DNA of 34,647 nucleotides from CAG-791 sp002390025. Its GTDB lineage: Bacteria > Bacillota > Clostridia > Lachnospirales > Lachnospiraceae. Where the stretch lies: NCBI GenBank assembly GCA_946543465.1, contig CAMNLR010000106.1, positions 1 through 34,647 of the forward strand, in the 5' to 3' direction. Every line of letters begins with the position of its first letter. Within the stretch, counting starts at the first letter, position 1. The position numbers and the translations under genes are program-made. This document shows, piece by piece, positions 13,978 to 23,500 of the stretch. Under the pieces are notes generated by a model. It was not told the origin of the DNA and made no database searches. It worked only from the letters and a program-made list of their open reading frames with translations.

Positions 13978-15873
13978 ATGACAATGACATTGAACAGGCT
14001 CACGGAAATCAAACAAAAAAATCAGGAGCTGGTCATGGTCCGTAAGCTGGTGGCTTCCCAGGCCGAGGAAATGGCCAAGCACACTGCTTACCGCAAACAG
14101 ATCCTCGTCTGCGGCGGTACCGGATGTACCTCCTCCGGCAGCTTAAAGGTTATTGAAGCGCTTGAAAAAGAGCTCAAGAAAAACAGCATCGAGGATGTTC
14201 TGGTCGTCAAGACCGGATGTTTCGGTCTCTGCGCGCTGGGCCCCGTCGTGATCGTCTATCCCGAGGGTGCCTTCTATTCCCAGACAACGCCCGAAGGTGC
14301 AAAGCGTATTGTCGATGAGCATATCATGAACGGCAATATCTGCAAGGACCTGCTCTATCCTGAGACTGTCCACGAGGACGGCGAGATCCTTCCTCTGAGC
14401 AAGACCAATTTCTACGCCAAACAGATGCGTATCGCCCTCAAGAACTGCGGTGTCATCGACCCCGAGAACATTGAGGAATATATCGCTCTGGACGGCTATT
14501 TTGCCCTGCACAAGGTCCTGACCGAGATGACCCAGGACCAGGTAATCGATACCATGCTGGCATCCGGACTGCGCGGCCGCGGCGGCGCGGGCTTCCCGAC
14601 CGGCAGAAAATGGGCATTCTGTAAAGCAACTAAATCCGATATCAAGTATGTCTGCTGTAACGCCGACGAAGGCGACCCGGGTGCATTCATGGACCGTTCC
14701 ATCCTCGAGGGCGACCCTCACGCGGTCCTGGAGGCAATGGCCATTGCCGGCTATGCCATCGGCGCCAGCCAGGGTTATGTCTATGTCCGCGCGGAGTATC
14801 CTATCGCAGTCCAGCGTCTGCAGATCGCCATTCAGCAGGCCCGTGAGTACGGATTACTCGGCGACAACATCTTCCGCACAGATTTCTGCTTCGACGTCGA
14901 GATCCGTCTGGGCGCCGGCGCCTTTGTCTGCGGCGAAGAGACAGCCCTGATGACCTCCATCGAAGGTAAGCGAGGCGAGCCTCGTCCCCGTCCTCCCTTC
15001 CCGGCGGTCAAGGGTCTGTTCCAGAAACCCACCATCCTCAATAACGTTGAGACCTATGCAAACGTAGCCCAGATCATCCTCAAGGGCGCCGACTGGTATT
15101 CCTCCATCGGCACAGAGACTTCCAAGGGCACCAAGGTTTTCGCAGTCGGCGGCAAGATCACCAACGTCGGTCTGGTCGAAGTTCCCATGGGCACCACCCT
15201 GCGCGAGATCATCGAGGAGATCGGCGGCGGCATTCCCAACGGCAAGAAATTCAAGGCGGCCCAGACGGGCGGCCCTTCCGGCGGATGTATTCCTTCCGTC
15301 CACATTGATACACCGATCGACTATGAGAGCCTGGCCAAGATCGGCTCCATGATGGGATCCGGCGGTCTGATCGTCATGGACGAAGACACCTGTATGGTGG
15401 ATATCGCCAAGTTCTACATGGAGTTCATCTGTGAAGAGTCCTGCGGTAAATGTTCACCCTGCCGTATCGGCACCCACCGTCTGCTGCAGATGCTCGACGA
15501 CATCACCAAGGGCCATGCGACCCTGGAGGAGCTGGACAAGATCGAGGAACTTGCAGCCCACATGAAGGTTTCCTGCCTCTGCGCCCTGGGCCAGACCGCA
15601 TCCAACCCGGTCACCTCCACCCTTCGCTATTTCCGCGAGGAATATGTCGACCATATCGTCAACAAGAGATGTGCAGCGAAGAAGTGTAAAGACCTCCTGC
15701 ACTATCAGATCGATCCCGACAAGTGCAAAGGCTGCACGCTCTGTTCCAGAAACTGCCCTGTGGGCGCCATCAGCGGCACAGTCAAAGAGCCTCACCACAT
15801 CGATATCGACGTCTGCATCAAGTGCGGCCTGTGCAAGCAGAACTGTAAGTTCGACGCTGTGTATATGGAATAA
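13978..15873 (+). CDS. hydB: Hydrogenase subunit HydB (NuoF-like, FMN/NAD(H)-binding)
   Basis: Flavoprotein subunit of 631 residues that exchanges electrons with NAD(H). Domains in order: an N-terminal thioredoxin-like [2Fe-2S] domain (C45, C50, C81, C85); the 51-kDa FMN/NADH core with GLRGRGGAGFPTGRKW (197-212) and CNADEGDPGAFMDR (227-240); an SLBB region; the NuoF [4Fe-4S] motif ESCGKCSPCRIG (C489, C492, C495, with C535); and a C-terminal pair of ferredoxin clusters (C583, C586, C589, C593 and C613, C616, C619, C623). This layout matches HydB of NAD-dependent and bifurcating [FeFe] hydrogenases such as that of Thermotoga. Start ATG 13978 follows GAGGAGGTG. hydA follows after 14 bases. Confidence 0.96.
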   Translation: MTMTLNRLTEIKQKNQELVMVRKLVASQAEEMAKHTAYRKQILVCGGTGCTSSGSLKVIEALEKELKKNSIEDVLVVKTGCFGLCALGPVVIVYPEGAFYSQTTPEGAKRIVDEHIMNGNICKDLLYPETVHEDGEILPLSKTNFYAKQMRIALKNCGVIDPENIEEYIALDGYFALHKVLTEMTQDQVIDTMLASGLRGRGGAGFPTGRKWAFCKATKSDIKYVCCNADEGDPGAFMDRSILEGDPHAVLEAMAIAGYAIGASQGYVYVRAEYPIAVQRLQIAIQQAREYGLLGDNIFRTDFCFDVEIRLGAGAFVCGEETALMTSIEGKRGEPRPRPPFPAVKGLFQKPTILNNVETYANVAQIILKGADWYSSIGTETSKGTKVFAVGGKITNVGLVEVPMGTTLREIIEEIGGGIPNGKKFKAAQTGGPSGGCIPSVHIDTPIDYESLAKIGSMMGSGGLIVMDEDTCMVDIAKFYMEFICEESCGKCSPCRIGTHRLLQMLDDITKGHATLEELDKIEELAAHMKVSCLCALGQTASNPVTSTLRYFREEYVDHIVNKRCAAKKCKDLLHYQIDPDKCKGCTLCSRNCPVGAISGTVKEPHHIDIDVCIKCGLCKQNCKFDAVYME

Positions 15874-15887
15874 GGAGGGATAATAAC

Positions 15888-17639
15888 GTGAAAAAAATGA
15901 TTAATTTAAAAATCAATGATATCCCGGTCTCTGTTCCGGAGGGCACAAGCATCCTGCAGGCGGCCAAGATGGCAAAAATCGAGATCCCTTCTCTTTGCTA
16001 TCTCAAGGATATCAACTGCATCGGCGCCTGCCGCGTCTGCGTCGTCGAGATCAAAGGCCGCAAGGGTCTGACTGCCGCATGTACCTATCCTGTGGAAGAG
16101 GGCATGGAAGTCCTGACCAATACCGCGGCAGTCCGTGCGTCCAGAAAGACCACCATCGAGCTGATCCTCTCCACGCACCGCAAAAAATGTCTCTCCTGCG
16201 TCCGCGGCAACCACTGCGAACTGCAGAAGCTGGCTTATGACTACGCCATTGACGAAGATCACTTCAAGGGCGAGGAACCTGCGTATGAAATCGACGATTC
16301 CACCCCTTACGTGGTCCGTGACAACAACAAATGTATCCAGTGCCTGCGCTGCGTCTCCGCCTGCAACAATGTGCAGACAGTCGGCGCCATCGGCCAGATC
16401 CGCCGCGGCTATGACGTCCGCGTCGGCTCTCCCTTCGATGCAGGCCTCGACACCACTGCTTGCGTCGGCTGCGGCCAGTGTATCGTCGCATGTCCCGTCG
16501 GCGCCCTGTACGAGAAGAGCAATATCGATGATGTCTGGGATGCCATCGCAGATCCCCAAAAGCACGTCGTATTCTTTACCGCTCCTTCCATCGCGGCTAC
16601 GCTGGGCGAATGTTTTGATATGCCTCCCGGAACCCATGTGGAGAGACAGATGGTTCAGGCCATCCGTATGCTGGGCGACGTCAAGGTCTTTAACATGAAC
16701 GTCACCGCCGACCTCACCATCCTGGAGGAGGCCAACGAGCTCATCAGCCGCATCACCTCCAAGAAGCTTGACAAGCCGCCGCTTCCCATGTTTACCTCCT
16801 GCTGCCCCGGCTGGATCAAGTTTATGGAGCACAACTATCCCAGCATGCTGCCGCACCTGTCCACCTGCAAATCCCCGCAGGGCATGTTCGGCGCAATCCT
16901 TAAGAGTTACTACTGCCAGAAGAACCACATCGATCCCAAGGACATGTTTGTGGTCAGCGTGATCCCCTGTACGGCCAAGAAATTTGAGGTCACACGCCCC
17001 GAGCTCGGACAGCAGGGAATTCCGGATGTCGATGTGGCCCTCACCACCAGGGAACTCTCCCGTATGATCAAGGGCGCAGGTATTGTGTTCAAAGATCTGC
17101 CGGGCGAGGAATTTGACAATCCCTTCGGTATCGCTACCGGCGCGGGCAAGATCTTCGGCGCGACCGGCGGCGTCATGGAGGCGGCGCTTCGTACCGCTGC
17201 CAACATCCTCGACGGCACCAACGAGAAGGTCGACTTTATGGATGTCCGCGGAACTCAGGGCATCAAGGAAGCTACCTACCGCATCGCCGGCGCGGAAGTC
17301 GACGTCTGTGTCGCCAGCGGCCTGGGCAACGCCCGCAAGGTCATTGAGATGATCCAGAGCGGAGAGAAGAATTATCTCTTCATCGAGATCATGGCATGTC
17401 CCGGCGGCTGCATCAACGGCGGCGGCCAGCCCGTCCAGAGCGACTCCGTCCGCAACTATGTGGACCTCAAGAGCCTGCGCTCCGCGGTCCTCTATGATTC
17501 CGACAAAGAAAACGACCTTCGCTGCTCGCACGAGAGCCCTGTTGTCGACATGCTCTACGACGAATACCTCGAGGCTCCCGGCAAGGCTAAGGCCCACAGC
17601 CTTCTGCACACCACTTATACTCCCAGACCGGTCCTGTGA
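15888..17639 (+). CDS. hydA: [FeFe] hydrogenase catalytic subunit HydA (group A)
   Basis: Makes or oxidises H2 at the H-cluster. The 583-residue protein has an N-terminal [2Fe-2S] domain (C37, C48, C51, C65), a His-Cys3 [4Fe-4S] cluster (H97, C101, C104, C110) and two [4Fe-4S] clusters (C149, C152, C155, C159; C192, C195, C198, C202). The H-cluster domain has motif L1 TSCCPGW (303-309), L2 as IPCTAKKFE (359-367) and L3 EIMACPGGCINGGGQP (500-515). L2 has Ile where Clostridium pasteurianum CpI has Met353. With hydC and hydB this forms a trimeric NADH-linked enzyme of the group A3 kind, commonly ferredoxin/NADH bifurcating; bifurcation itself is inferred. No maturation gene (hydE, F, G) is in the window. 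GGAGGG lies before the start. The C-terminus is slightly extended. Confidence 0.97.
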   Translation: MKKMINLKINDIPVSVPEGTSILQAAKMAKIEIPSLCYLKDINCIGACRVCVVEIKGRKGLTAACTYPVEEGMEVLTNTAAVRASRKTTIELILSTHRKKCLSCVRGNHCELQKLAYDYAIDEDHFKGEEPAYEIDDSTPYVVRDNNKCIQCLRCVSACNNVQTVGAIGQIRRGYDVRVGSPFDAGLDTTACVGCGQCIVACPVGALYEKSNIDDVWDAIADPQKHVVFFTAPSIAATLGECFDMPPGTHVERQMVQAIRMLGDVKVFNMNVTADLTILEEANELISRITSKKLDKPPLPMFTSCCPGWIKFMEHNYPSMLPHLSTCKSPQGMFGAILKSYYCQKNHIDPKDMFVVSVIPCTAKKFEVTRPELGQQGIPDVDVALTTRELSRMIKGAGIVFKDLPGEEFDNPFGIATGAGKIFGATGGVMEAALRTAANILDGTNEKVDFMDVRGTQGIKEATYRIAGAEVDVCVASGLGNARKVIEMIQSGEKNYLFIEIMACPGGCINGGGQPVQSDSVRNYVDLKSLRSAVLYDSDKENDLRCSHESPVVDMLYDEYLEAPGKAKAHSLLHTTYTPRPVL

Positions 17640-17677
17640 TTTCACTCTAACCTATCATGCCGCTCGCCAGGGCGGCA

Positions 17678-17710
17678 GCACATGCTCTGCATGTGCCTGA
17701 GGCGTTTTTG
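17678..17710 (+). terminator. Possible first terminator after hydA
   Basis: GCACATGC (17678-17685) pairs with GCATGTGC (17689-17696) around a TCT loop, and a GTTTTTG run follows at about 17705-17711. The eight-base gap between stem and T-run makes it weak. A much better terminator lies at 17794-17832. Confidence 0.3.
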
Positions 17711-17793
17711 CGGAGGCGGAAACGGTGAAGGATCATGCAATTTGAGCCGCCCCGCGGCACAAAGCACTGAGAGCGATTTGAGCTAAAGAGTTT

Positions 17794-17832
17794 CCCCCGG
17801 AAAGTCAGTTACGGCTTTCCGGGGGATTTTTT
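17794..17832 (+). terminator. Intrinsic terminator of the hydrogenase operon
   Basis: CCCCCGGAAAG (17794-17804) pairs perfectly with CTTTCCGGGGG (17815-17825), followed by ATTTTTT. It lies about 155 bases after the hydA stop codon; the stretch between holds no gene. Confidence 0.9.
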
Positions 17833-17901
17833 GTCCTGCAGTATCTGTAGAGAAAACGACAAAATGCTCTTTATAAATTTATTCGTAATGACCGCATTTT
17901 G

Positions 17902-18145
17902 TGATAAGATGTTACTGTTATAGGCTCGCGGTTATGAAAACTGCCTGCCGACAAATACAATTATTGCAGTTTTGAGCCGCCGGAAACGCGGGCTGTTACA
18001 GATATCACAAAAAGATTGAAAAAACCGCTCGATAGCGATTTTTTCAATCCGGTGTTTGTGCCGCGGGGCGTCCCAGGCACCTGTGATCGCATCGGAGAAC
18101 CCCGTTCCGGGCTTTTTCCTCGTGTTGGTCGGAAAGGATACGCAC
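17902..18145 (+). promoter_or_regulatory. Extended -10 promoter and structured leader of the membrane-protein gene
   Basis: TGATAAGAT (17902-17910) is an extended -10 element (TG-n-TAAGAT) with no good -35 box. The leader of about 230 bases holds two stems. In the first, AAAACTGC (17937-17944) pairs with GCAGTTTT (17966-17973), flanked by GCGG/CCGC. In the second, GATTGAAAAAACCGCT (18014-18029) pairs with AGCGATTTTTTCAATC (18034-18049) with a single mismatch. I could not match it to a known riboswitch. A T-run lies inside the second stem, not after it. Confidence 0.4.
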
Positions 18146-19006
18146 ATGGCATATTATGGAAAAAATCTCCGTATACTTGCCTTTTTTAATCTGCTGGTGG
18201 GAGCAGTCAGGGTTCTGAGTCTGATAACGAGCAGCGCCGACAGAACGGCAGGGGATATCGTTCTGGCCATGTTTCGCGTCGCGGCCATATTCCTGATGTA
18301 TTTCCTTCTGATCATGGCGGCCAGGAAAACGCTCAGGCTCAGGGCCTCACTGATCATGGCCTATTTTGTGCTGTTCCTGAATTTGTGGATCTCTTTCAGC
18401 AGCAGAGCAGTCAAGACGGATACCTTTGTCAGTCTGGGACTCATGATCGTGGGGTTTTCGACCATCACGCTCCATCAGTATTACCGGGAGGAGAGACATT
18501 GGGAAAGCGTCCGCTCGCGCACAGCGCAGACACTGGATCTGCGGGTGCCCGAAGCGTCACAGCTGTTCGATCCCCTGATCGTCGGCCCTCATCTTGAGAT
18601 CAATACGGATATTGCGGACGCCGTCGAGCGTTTCGTGGTCTCCATGAAGGAGATGGCTCCCCTGGACCTGTGCATTTATTGCGGAGGCAGCATTTCCCAT
18701 GCCATGCAGGAGACCGCGATCGAAGCCTTCCGGGAACATTTCAGCGATGAGGAGAGGAGACTGATCCGGGTGCTGCACAGCAGAAACCGCCGTTCCATGA
18801 TCCTGTTCATCATTGCCATGACTATCATGTTCACATGGACACCTCTCAACAATTCAATCGGATCCAGCGTGATCTGGACGGTTCTGGGCAATATGGGAGG
18901 ATTTTTTCTCTGGGAGATCGGCAATACCCATTTCCGGCATGTGGAGGATTACCTGGAACTGGAACATGTGCTGATCTGTAAAGAGGCGGACATCACTTTC
19001 CTGTAA
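18146..19006 (+). CDS. Unrecognised membrane protein, six predicted helices
   Basis: I do not recognise this 286-residue protein. It has four N-terminal hydrophobic helices (about 8-28, 37-58, 66-85, 92-112), a soluble middle part of about 100 residues (113-211) with an SQLFDPLIVGPHLEINTDIADAV stretch and a CIYCGGSISHAM segment, then two more helices (about 212-230 and 236-256) and a short charged tail. Of the two cysteines in CIYC, no full metal site is evident. The start at 18146 (MAYYGKNLR) is chosen because GGAAAGGA lies just upstream and the first helix begins there; the frame stays open up to 18056 but that part overlaps the leader hairpin. The gene stands alone between hydA and sbcD, with its own promoter and a likely terminator. 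Confidence 0.7.
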   Translation: MAYYGKNLRILAFFNLLVGAVRVLSLITSSADRTAGDIVLAMFRVAAIFLMYFLLIMAARKTLRLRASLIMAYFVLFLNLWISFSSRAVKTDTFVSLGLMIVGFSTITLHQYYREERHWESVRSRTAQTLDLRVPEASQLFDPLIVGPHLEINTDIADAVERFVVSMKEMAPLDLCIYCGGSISHAMQETAIEAFREHFSDEERRLIRVLHSRNRRSMILFIIAMTIMFTWTPLNNSIGSSVIWTVLGNMGGFFLWEIGNTHFRHVEDYLELEHVLICKEADITFL

Positions 19007-19036
19007 TGCATACAATATCTGGCGTTGATCGAAAGA

Positions 19037-19084
19037 GGATCCGGCTGCAGGAAATAGCGGGCAGCCGGGTCCTGTTTATCATTT
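19037..19084 (+). terminator. Probable terminator before sbcD
   Basis: GGATCCGGCTGC (19037-19048) pairs with GCAGCCGGGTCC (19061-19072) with one G-U pair, followed by the U-rich stretch TGTTTATCATTT. The hairpin ends about 30 bases before the sbcD start. Confidence 0.45.
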
Positions 19085-19101
19085 GGAGGTAAGGAGGCAG
19101 G

Positions 19102-20415
19102 ATGAAGTTTTTCCACCTTGCGGATCTGCATCTGGGGAAACGTGTCAACGGTTTTTCCATGATCGAGGATCAGAAATATATACTTGATAGAATCATTGAA
19201 CTGGTACAGACACAAGAGCCGGACGCAGTGCTGATTGCCGGGGATATCTACGACAAGGCTATTCCCCCGGTCGAGGCGGTCAATCTGTTTGACGACTTCC
19301 TCTATGAACTTGTCCGAAGGGGGCTGCAGGTCTTTGTCATCAGCGGAAATCATGACTCTGCGGAGCGGATTTCCTACGGCGGACGGATCATGGACCGGAG
19401 CGGGATCCATATTTCTCCCCGCATCAGCGGCGGGGCGGCAGACGTCGGTGAAGAAGACGGGAAACCGGAAGGAATCGATGCAGAAAAGCCTGCTGAGGAG
19501 GAATCTGCTGAGGCGGAGCCTGCTGCAGAAAGGTCTGCTGTGGAGAAATCTGCTGAGGAGGAATCTGCTGTGGAGGAGTCAGCTGAGGAGGTTTCTGTCA
19601 TCCAGCCCTTTGTTCTGCAGGACGCCTATGGACCGGTCAATATTTACCTGTTTCCCTATATCCATCCCTCCGTTGTGCGGGCGGCCTATCCGGATGAGAA
19701 GGTCAACGACTGGACGCAGGCCATGGATGTCCTGATCAGAAAGGCCTGCATCGATCCGGAGGCCAGAAATATTGCCGTCGCCCACCAGTATGTGACTGCA
19801 TCAGGGGTAAAGCCCGATGAGTGCGATTCCGAACTGAAGCATATAGGCGGTCTGGACAATGTGGAGGTCTCGGTATTTGAGGACTTTGACTATGTGGCCC
19901 TGGGGCATCTGCACGGACCTCAGAGGGTCGGCCGCGATACGGTGCGCTACGCGGGATCGCCCCTCAAATATTCCTTCTCGGAGGAGAATCACAAAAAGGG
20001 CGTCACCGTGGTGGAAATCCGGGAAAAAGGATGCGTGGAGATCTCCAGGCTTGCGCTGACGCCCCTGCGGGACCTCAGGACCGTCAGGGGAACCTTTGAG
20101 GAACTGATGTCCGCCGGGACGACCGCATCTCTTGTGCAGGAGGATTATTACAGGGTGATTCTGACGGATGAAAACGATGTTGACCAGGCTCTGTCGAGGC
20201 TGCGGGCCCGTTTTTATCACAATCTCATGGAACTGCGTTACGACAATACCCGGACCAGGTCCCGGAATGTGATCGAGACAGAGGAAGAGGCCCTGGAGAA
20301 AGAGCCTGTCGAGGTTCTGCAGGAGCTGTATCTGCTCCAGAACGGGCTTGCCATGAATGAATTTCAGACAGAACTTGCTGCAAAGCTGATCGAGGAGATC
20401 TGGAATACGATCTGA
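19102..20415 (+). CDS. sbcD: SbcD, exonuclease subunit D (Mre11-type)
   Basis: Metal-dependent nuclease of 437 residues that works with SbcC to cleave hairpins and process double-strand ends. Phosphoesterase motifs: DLHLG (8-12), GDIYD (47-51), SGNHDS (81-86), the AHQYVT histidine region and GHLHG. Residues 130-164 are seven tandem pentapeptides of the SAEEE type, set between the motif III region and VIQPF; they form an acidic insert that ordinary SbcD lacks as far as I know. The C-terminal capping region (LALTPLRDLRTVRGTFEEL) is complete. The start has the double Shine-Dalgarno GGAGGTAAGGAGG. sbcC follows after 124 bases, with a terminator-like hairpin between them. Confidence 0.95.
   Translation: MKFFHLADLHLGKRVNGFSMIEDQKYILDRIIELVQTQEPDAVLIAGDIYDKAIPPVEAVNLFDDFLYELVRRGLQVFVISGNHDSAERISYGGRIMDRSGIHISPRISGGAADVGEEDGKPEGIDAEKPAEEESAEAEPAAERSAVEKSAEEESAVEESAEEVSVIQPFVLQDAYGPVNIYLFPYIHPSVVRAAYPDEKVNDWTQAMDVLIRKACIDPEARNIAVAHQYVTASGVKPDECDSELKHIGGLDNVEVSVFEDFDYVALGHLHGPQRVGRDTVRYAGSPLKYSFSEENHKKGVTVVEIREKGCVEISRLALTPLRDLRTVRGTFEELMSAGTTASLVQEDYYRVILTDENDVDQALSRLRARFYHNLMELRYDNTRTRSRNVIETEEEALEKEPVEVLQELYLLQNGLAMNEFQTELAAKLIEEIWNTI
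19489..19593 (+). repeat. Seven-copy 15-bp in-frame repeat in sbcD
   Basis: Seven consecutive 15-base units (core TCTGCTGAGGAGGAA) encode PAEEE, SAEAE, PAAER, SAVEK, SAEEE, SAVEE and SAEEV. The unit length equals that of the repeat in the YfhO-type gene at 3600-3734, but the sequence is different. Confidence 0.95.
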
Positions 20416-20434
20416 AACTGTGTGATCTGTACAG

Positions 20435-20461
20435 GCCCGCCTCAAACGCGGGGCGTTTTTC
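20435..20461 (+). terminator. Terminator-like hairpin between sbcD and sbcC
   Basis: GCCCGC (20435-20440) pairs with GCGGGGC (20448-20454, one bulge) and GTTTTT follows. It could lower sbcC expression relative to sbcD or end the sbcD transcript. No strong separate promoter for sbcC was seen in the remaining gap. Confidence 0.45.
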
Positions 20462-20539
20462 GCAGATTACTGTAGGTGCCCTCGACAGGATGTGCACAGA
20501 AATGAGAATGTTCTTTTCTTTACAGGAGAAGATTGTACT

Positions 20540-23500
20540 ATGAGACCTTTGCAACTGGAGATGTCCGCCTTCGGACCTTATGCGGGCAGAGAATTGATAG
20601 ATTTTGAAAAACTCGGCACAGAGGGACTGTATCTGATCACCGGAGATACCGGCGCCGGAAAGACGACGATTTTTGACGCCATCCGCTTTGCCCTCTACGG
20701 CGTGGCCAGCAGCAGGAACAGGGATAAGTCCATGCTCCGGTCCCAGTATGCTCTGCCGGAGACGGAAACCTATGTCCGCCTGGTCTTTTCCTGCAACGGA
20801 AAGGAATACACGGTCACAAGAAATCCCGAGTACAAAAGGCCGTCCAAAAGAACGCCTGGGAAAATGGTCTCCAGGCCTGCCTTTGCGGAGCTGACTTACC
20901 CGGACGGCAGCCGTAAGACCCGCGACCAGGTCGTTACGGAAGCGGTGACGGACCTTCTGGGGATCGATAAGGAACAGTTTGCCCAGATCTCCATGATCGC
21001 GCAGGGGGATTTTTTGCGGCTGCTGCTGTCAAATACCCAGACCCGCAAAGATATTCTGAGCAAGATTTTTCACACTGAAAAATACCGTGAACTGGAGGAG
21101 AGACTCAGGGCAGAGGAGAAAAAGTCCAATAACCTGCTGACTGCCCTGCGGCAGAACTGCCGCTTTGATATCGAGAATGTAGACCCTTCCGGCAGCCGGG
21201 AGACTGCGGCTGTGTGGGAGAGTGAAGTCATCAGTGGCCGCAAATCTGCCGAGGAGATCATTGTACTGATCGAAAAACTGCTCCAGGCGGACAAAGAGGC
21301 CGGGGAGCAGGCGGATCAGGAGAGGAAAGTGCTCGCCGCCGGGCGGGACCTTCTGGTCAAAAGGATCGATGCGGCCGTGAAGATCGAGAATAAGCAGGCC
21401 CGGAAAAAAGAACTGGAAGAGAATCTGGCCAAAGAGAAGGAAAAGGAACAGACAAAGGCGCAGGCTCTTGAAAAGGCAAAAGAGGCAGAGCCGGAGGCCG
21501 TCCGCCTGCGGGAAGCTGCCGCAATCGAAAAAAACCTCTTCCCTGAATATGACCGGCTTGCGGATTTTCTGCACAAGAGCGAGGTATCCGCCGAAAGGCA
21601 CAGGTCTCTTCTGGAATCTCTGGAAATCCAGGACGGCCGCAAGAGGCGGCAGGAAGAGACCCTGACAATCCAGAAAGAGGAACATAGTTCCCTGGAGAAG
21701 GCGGGGGAGGAACTTGTCCTGGCAAAGGAAGAGGAGGGGCGCCTGCAGCAGAAAATCCTGCAGATCTCAAAACTCCTGGATGCCGTCGGCGACGCAGAAC
21801 AGGCGGACCTCAGAGCCGAAAAGGAGGAAATCCTGGAGTACGGCAAAAAGCAGGAGCTTGTCCGCTTTCATGAGGCGTCCGAAGCGCTCGCAGAGGAACT
21901 TCACGCCCTTGCGGACACAGACCTCGCGCTGGCAGGCAGGAGACAGGACAAAAAAGACGCCCTGGCCAGACAGGCTGATCTCGAGGAACTGCAGGCGGCC
22001 CTACTGGAGGAGGAGAAGCTCCGTGCAGAGGCGCAAAAGCTTGCGGGGGAAAAGGCGTCCCTGGCAGAGCAGCTCATAGAAGTCAGAAAAGAGATCGACG
22101 GACTCGGCCGCAGGATCGAAGAGAGAAGATCTGCCGAGGCAGACCTGGAAAAGGCGGAAAACAGGATCCGCAGGATCACTGAGCGCGCAGCCCTGCTGGA
22201 GGATCTGCGGCGGGATGAGGAGAAACTGGCGGCAGAAGAGACCAGGCTGACAAAACTCCTGGCAGTCCGGGCGGTAAAGATAGAGAATGCTTCCCGGTCT
22301 TCCGCCACTGCCGACGCTGTTTTCCAGAGCTTTCTGCAGGGGCAGGCAGCTTTTCTGGCAGAGCGGCTCGAAAACGACCAGCCCTGCCCGGTCTGCGGCT
22401 CCCTCCATCATCCCGCACCCTGTAAAGCCGGGGCTGAAACGCCCACCCGCCAGGAGGTAGACCTGGCGGCTGACCGCCGGGACCGGGACAAAGAGGCCTA
22501 CAATAAGGCGGATAAAGACTGTGAAACACAGACCCAGAAGATCAGACTCCTCTCGGACCAGATTGAAAGCAAATCCGCAAAACTGTCCGGGAAAGAAGGA
22601 GAACGCTTAGAAACAGGCGCTCTGGCGGCGCTCAATGAAGCGGCGCGCCTGGAGGCCGAAGGGTGGAAAAAAGACGCCCTCAAAGCGCTTGAGGATCGAC
22701 AGAAGTATCAGAGCGCTCTCACAGAGGCTGAGCGCAGGCTGCAGGGCATGAACGAACGCTTTCTGAAGACAGGAAGCAGGGCGGCCGCCGCAGAACAGGC
22801 CGCCCTGTCCAGGAAGATGCAGTGCCGGAAGACGGCCCGCGCCCTCTGGACCGGAGGGACAGAAGGGGAGGATGCTGACAAAGACGCACTGATGAACCTC
22901 TCTCTTCTCGACAAGGAGATCCGTAAGGCGGCGGGCACAGCGGCGCAGGCGGAGGAGGAGATTGGTGTTCTGCTTGCAAAATCTCGCCGCAAGGCCGCCC
23001 TTACACAGGAGATTCCCGCCCGGGAAGAAAAAGAGAAGAAACTGGAGGAGGAGCTTTCCCGCCTCCACAAAAGCGCAGCTTCTGCCGGGGCTTCCGCCAG
23101 AGAAAAATGGGGATTTGTCCGCTCGGGCGCAGCTTCTGCTGTAATAATTGAAAAGACGGAGGAAGAGGACTACAAAACAGTTGTCAGGCAAAAGGCCCTC
23201 CTGGCCAAAGAGACCCTGGACCAGCAGGCCGGGGCCTGCAGGGAGAGGATCCTGGACCGGGAGAAAAAGGTGAAACGCAGACAATTTCTGGCAGAGGACA
23301 ATGCAAAACTGGAATCTGCCATTGAAAAGCTGCGGCAGCAGATAGACGAGATCTCCAGGGCCGTCAGTGTAGAGAAACAAAAACACCGGGGATTTGAGGA
23401 GACCATAGAAAACCTGAAAAAAAACCTGCATTATGAGAATAGAGAGAAGGCGGAGCAGGCCGTCAGAAAAATGGAAGAGGAGGCAGGGGCGATCACACAG

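Noticed and set aside
15906..17645. Long open frame of 579 codons on the minus strand, opposite hydA
   Set aside because: It is a mirror of the GC-rich third positions of hydA; the product is low-complexity and Asp/Ala/Val-rich with no known domain or ribosome site.
18056..18145. 5' extension of the unknown membrane protein
   Set aside because: It follows directly on the leader hairpin and has no ribosome site, while ATG 18146 has GGAAAGGA and begins the first helix.
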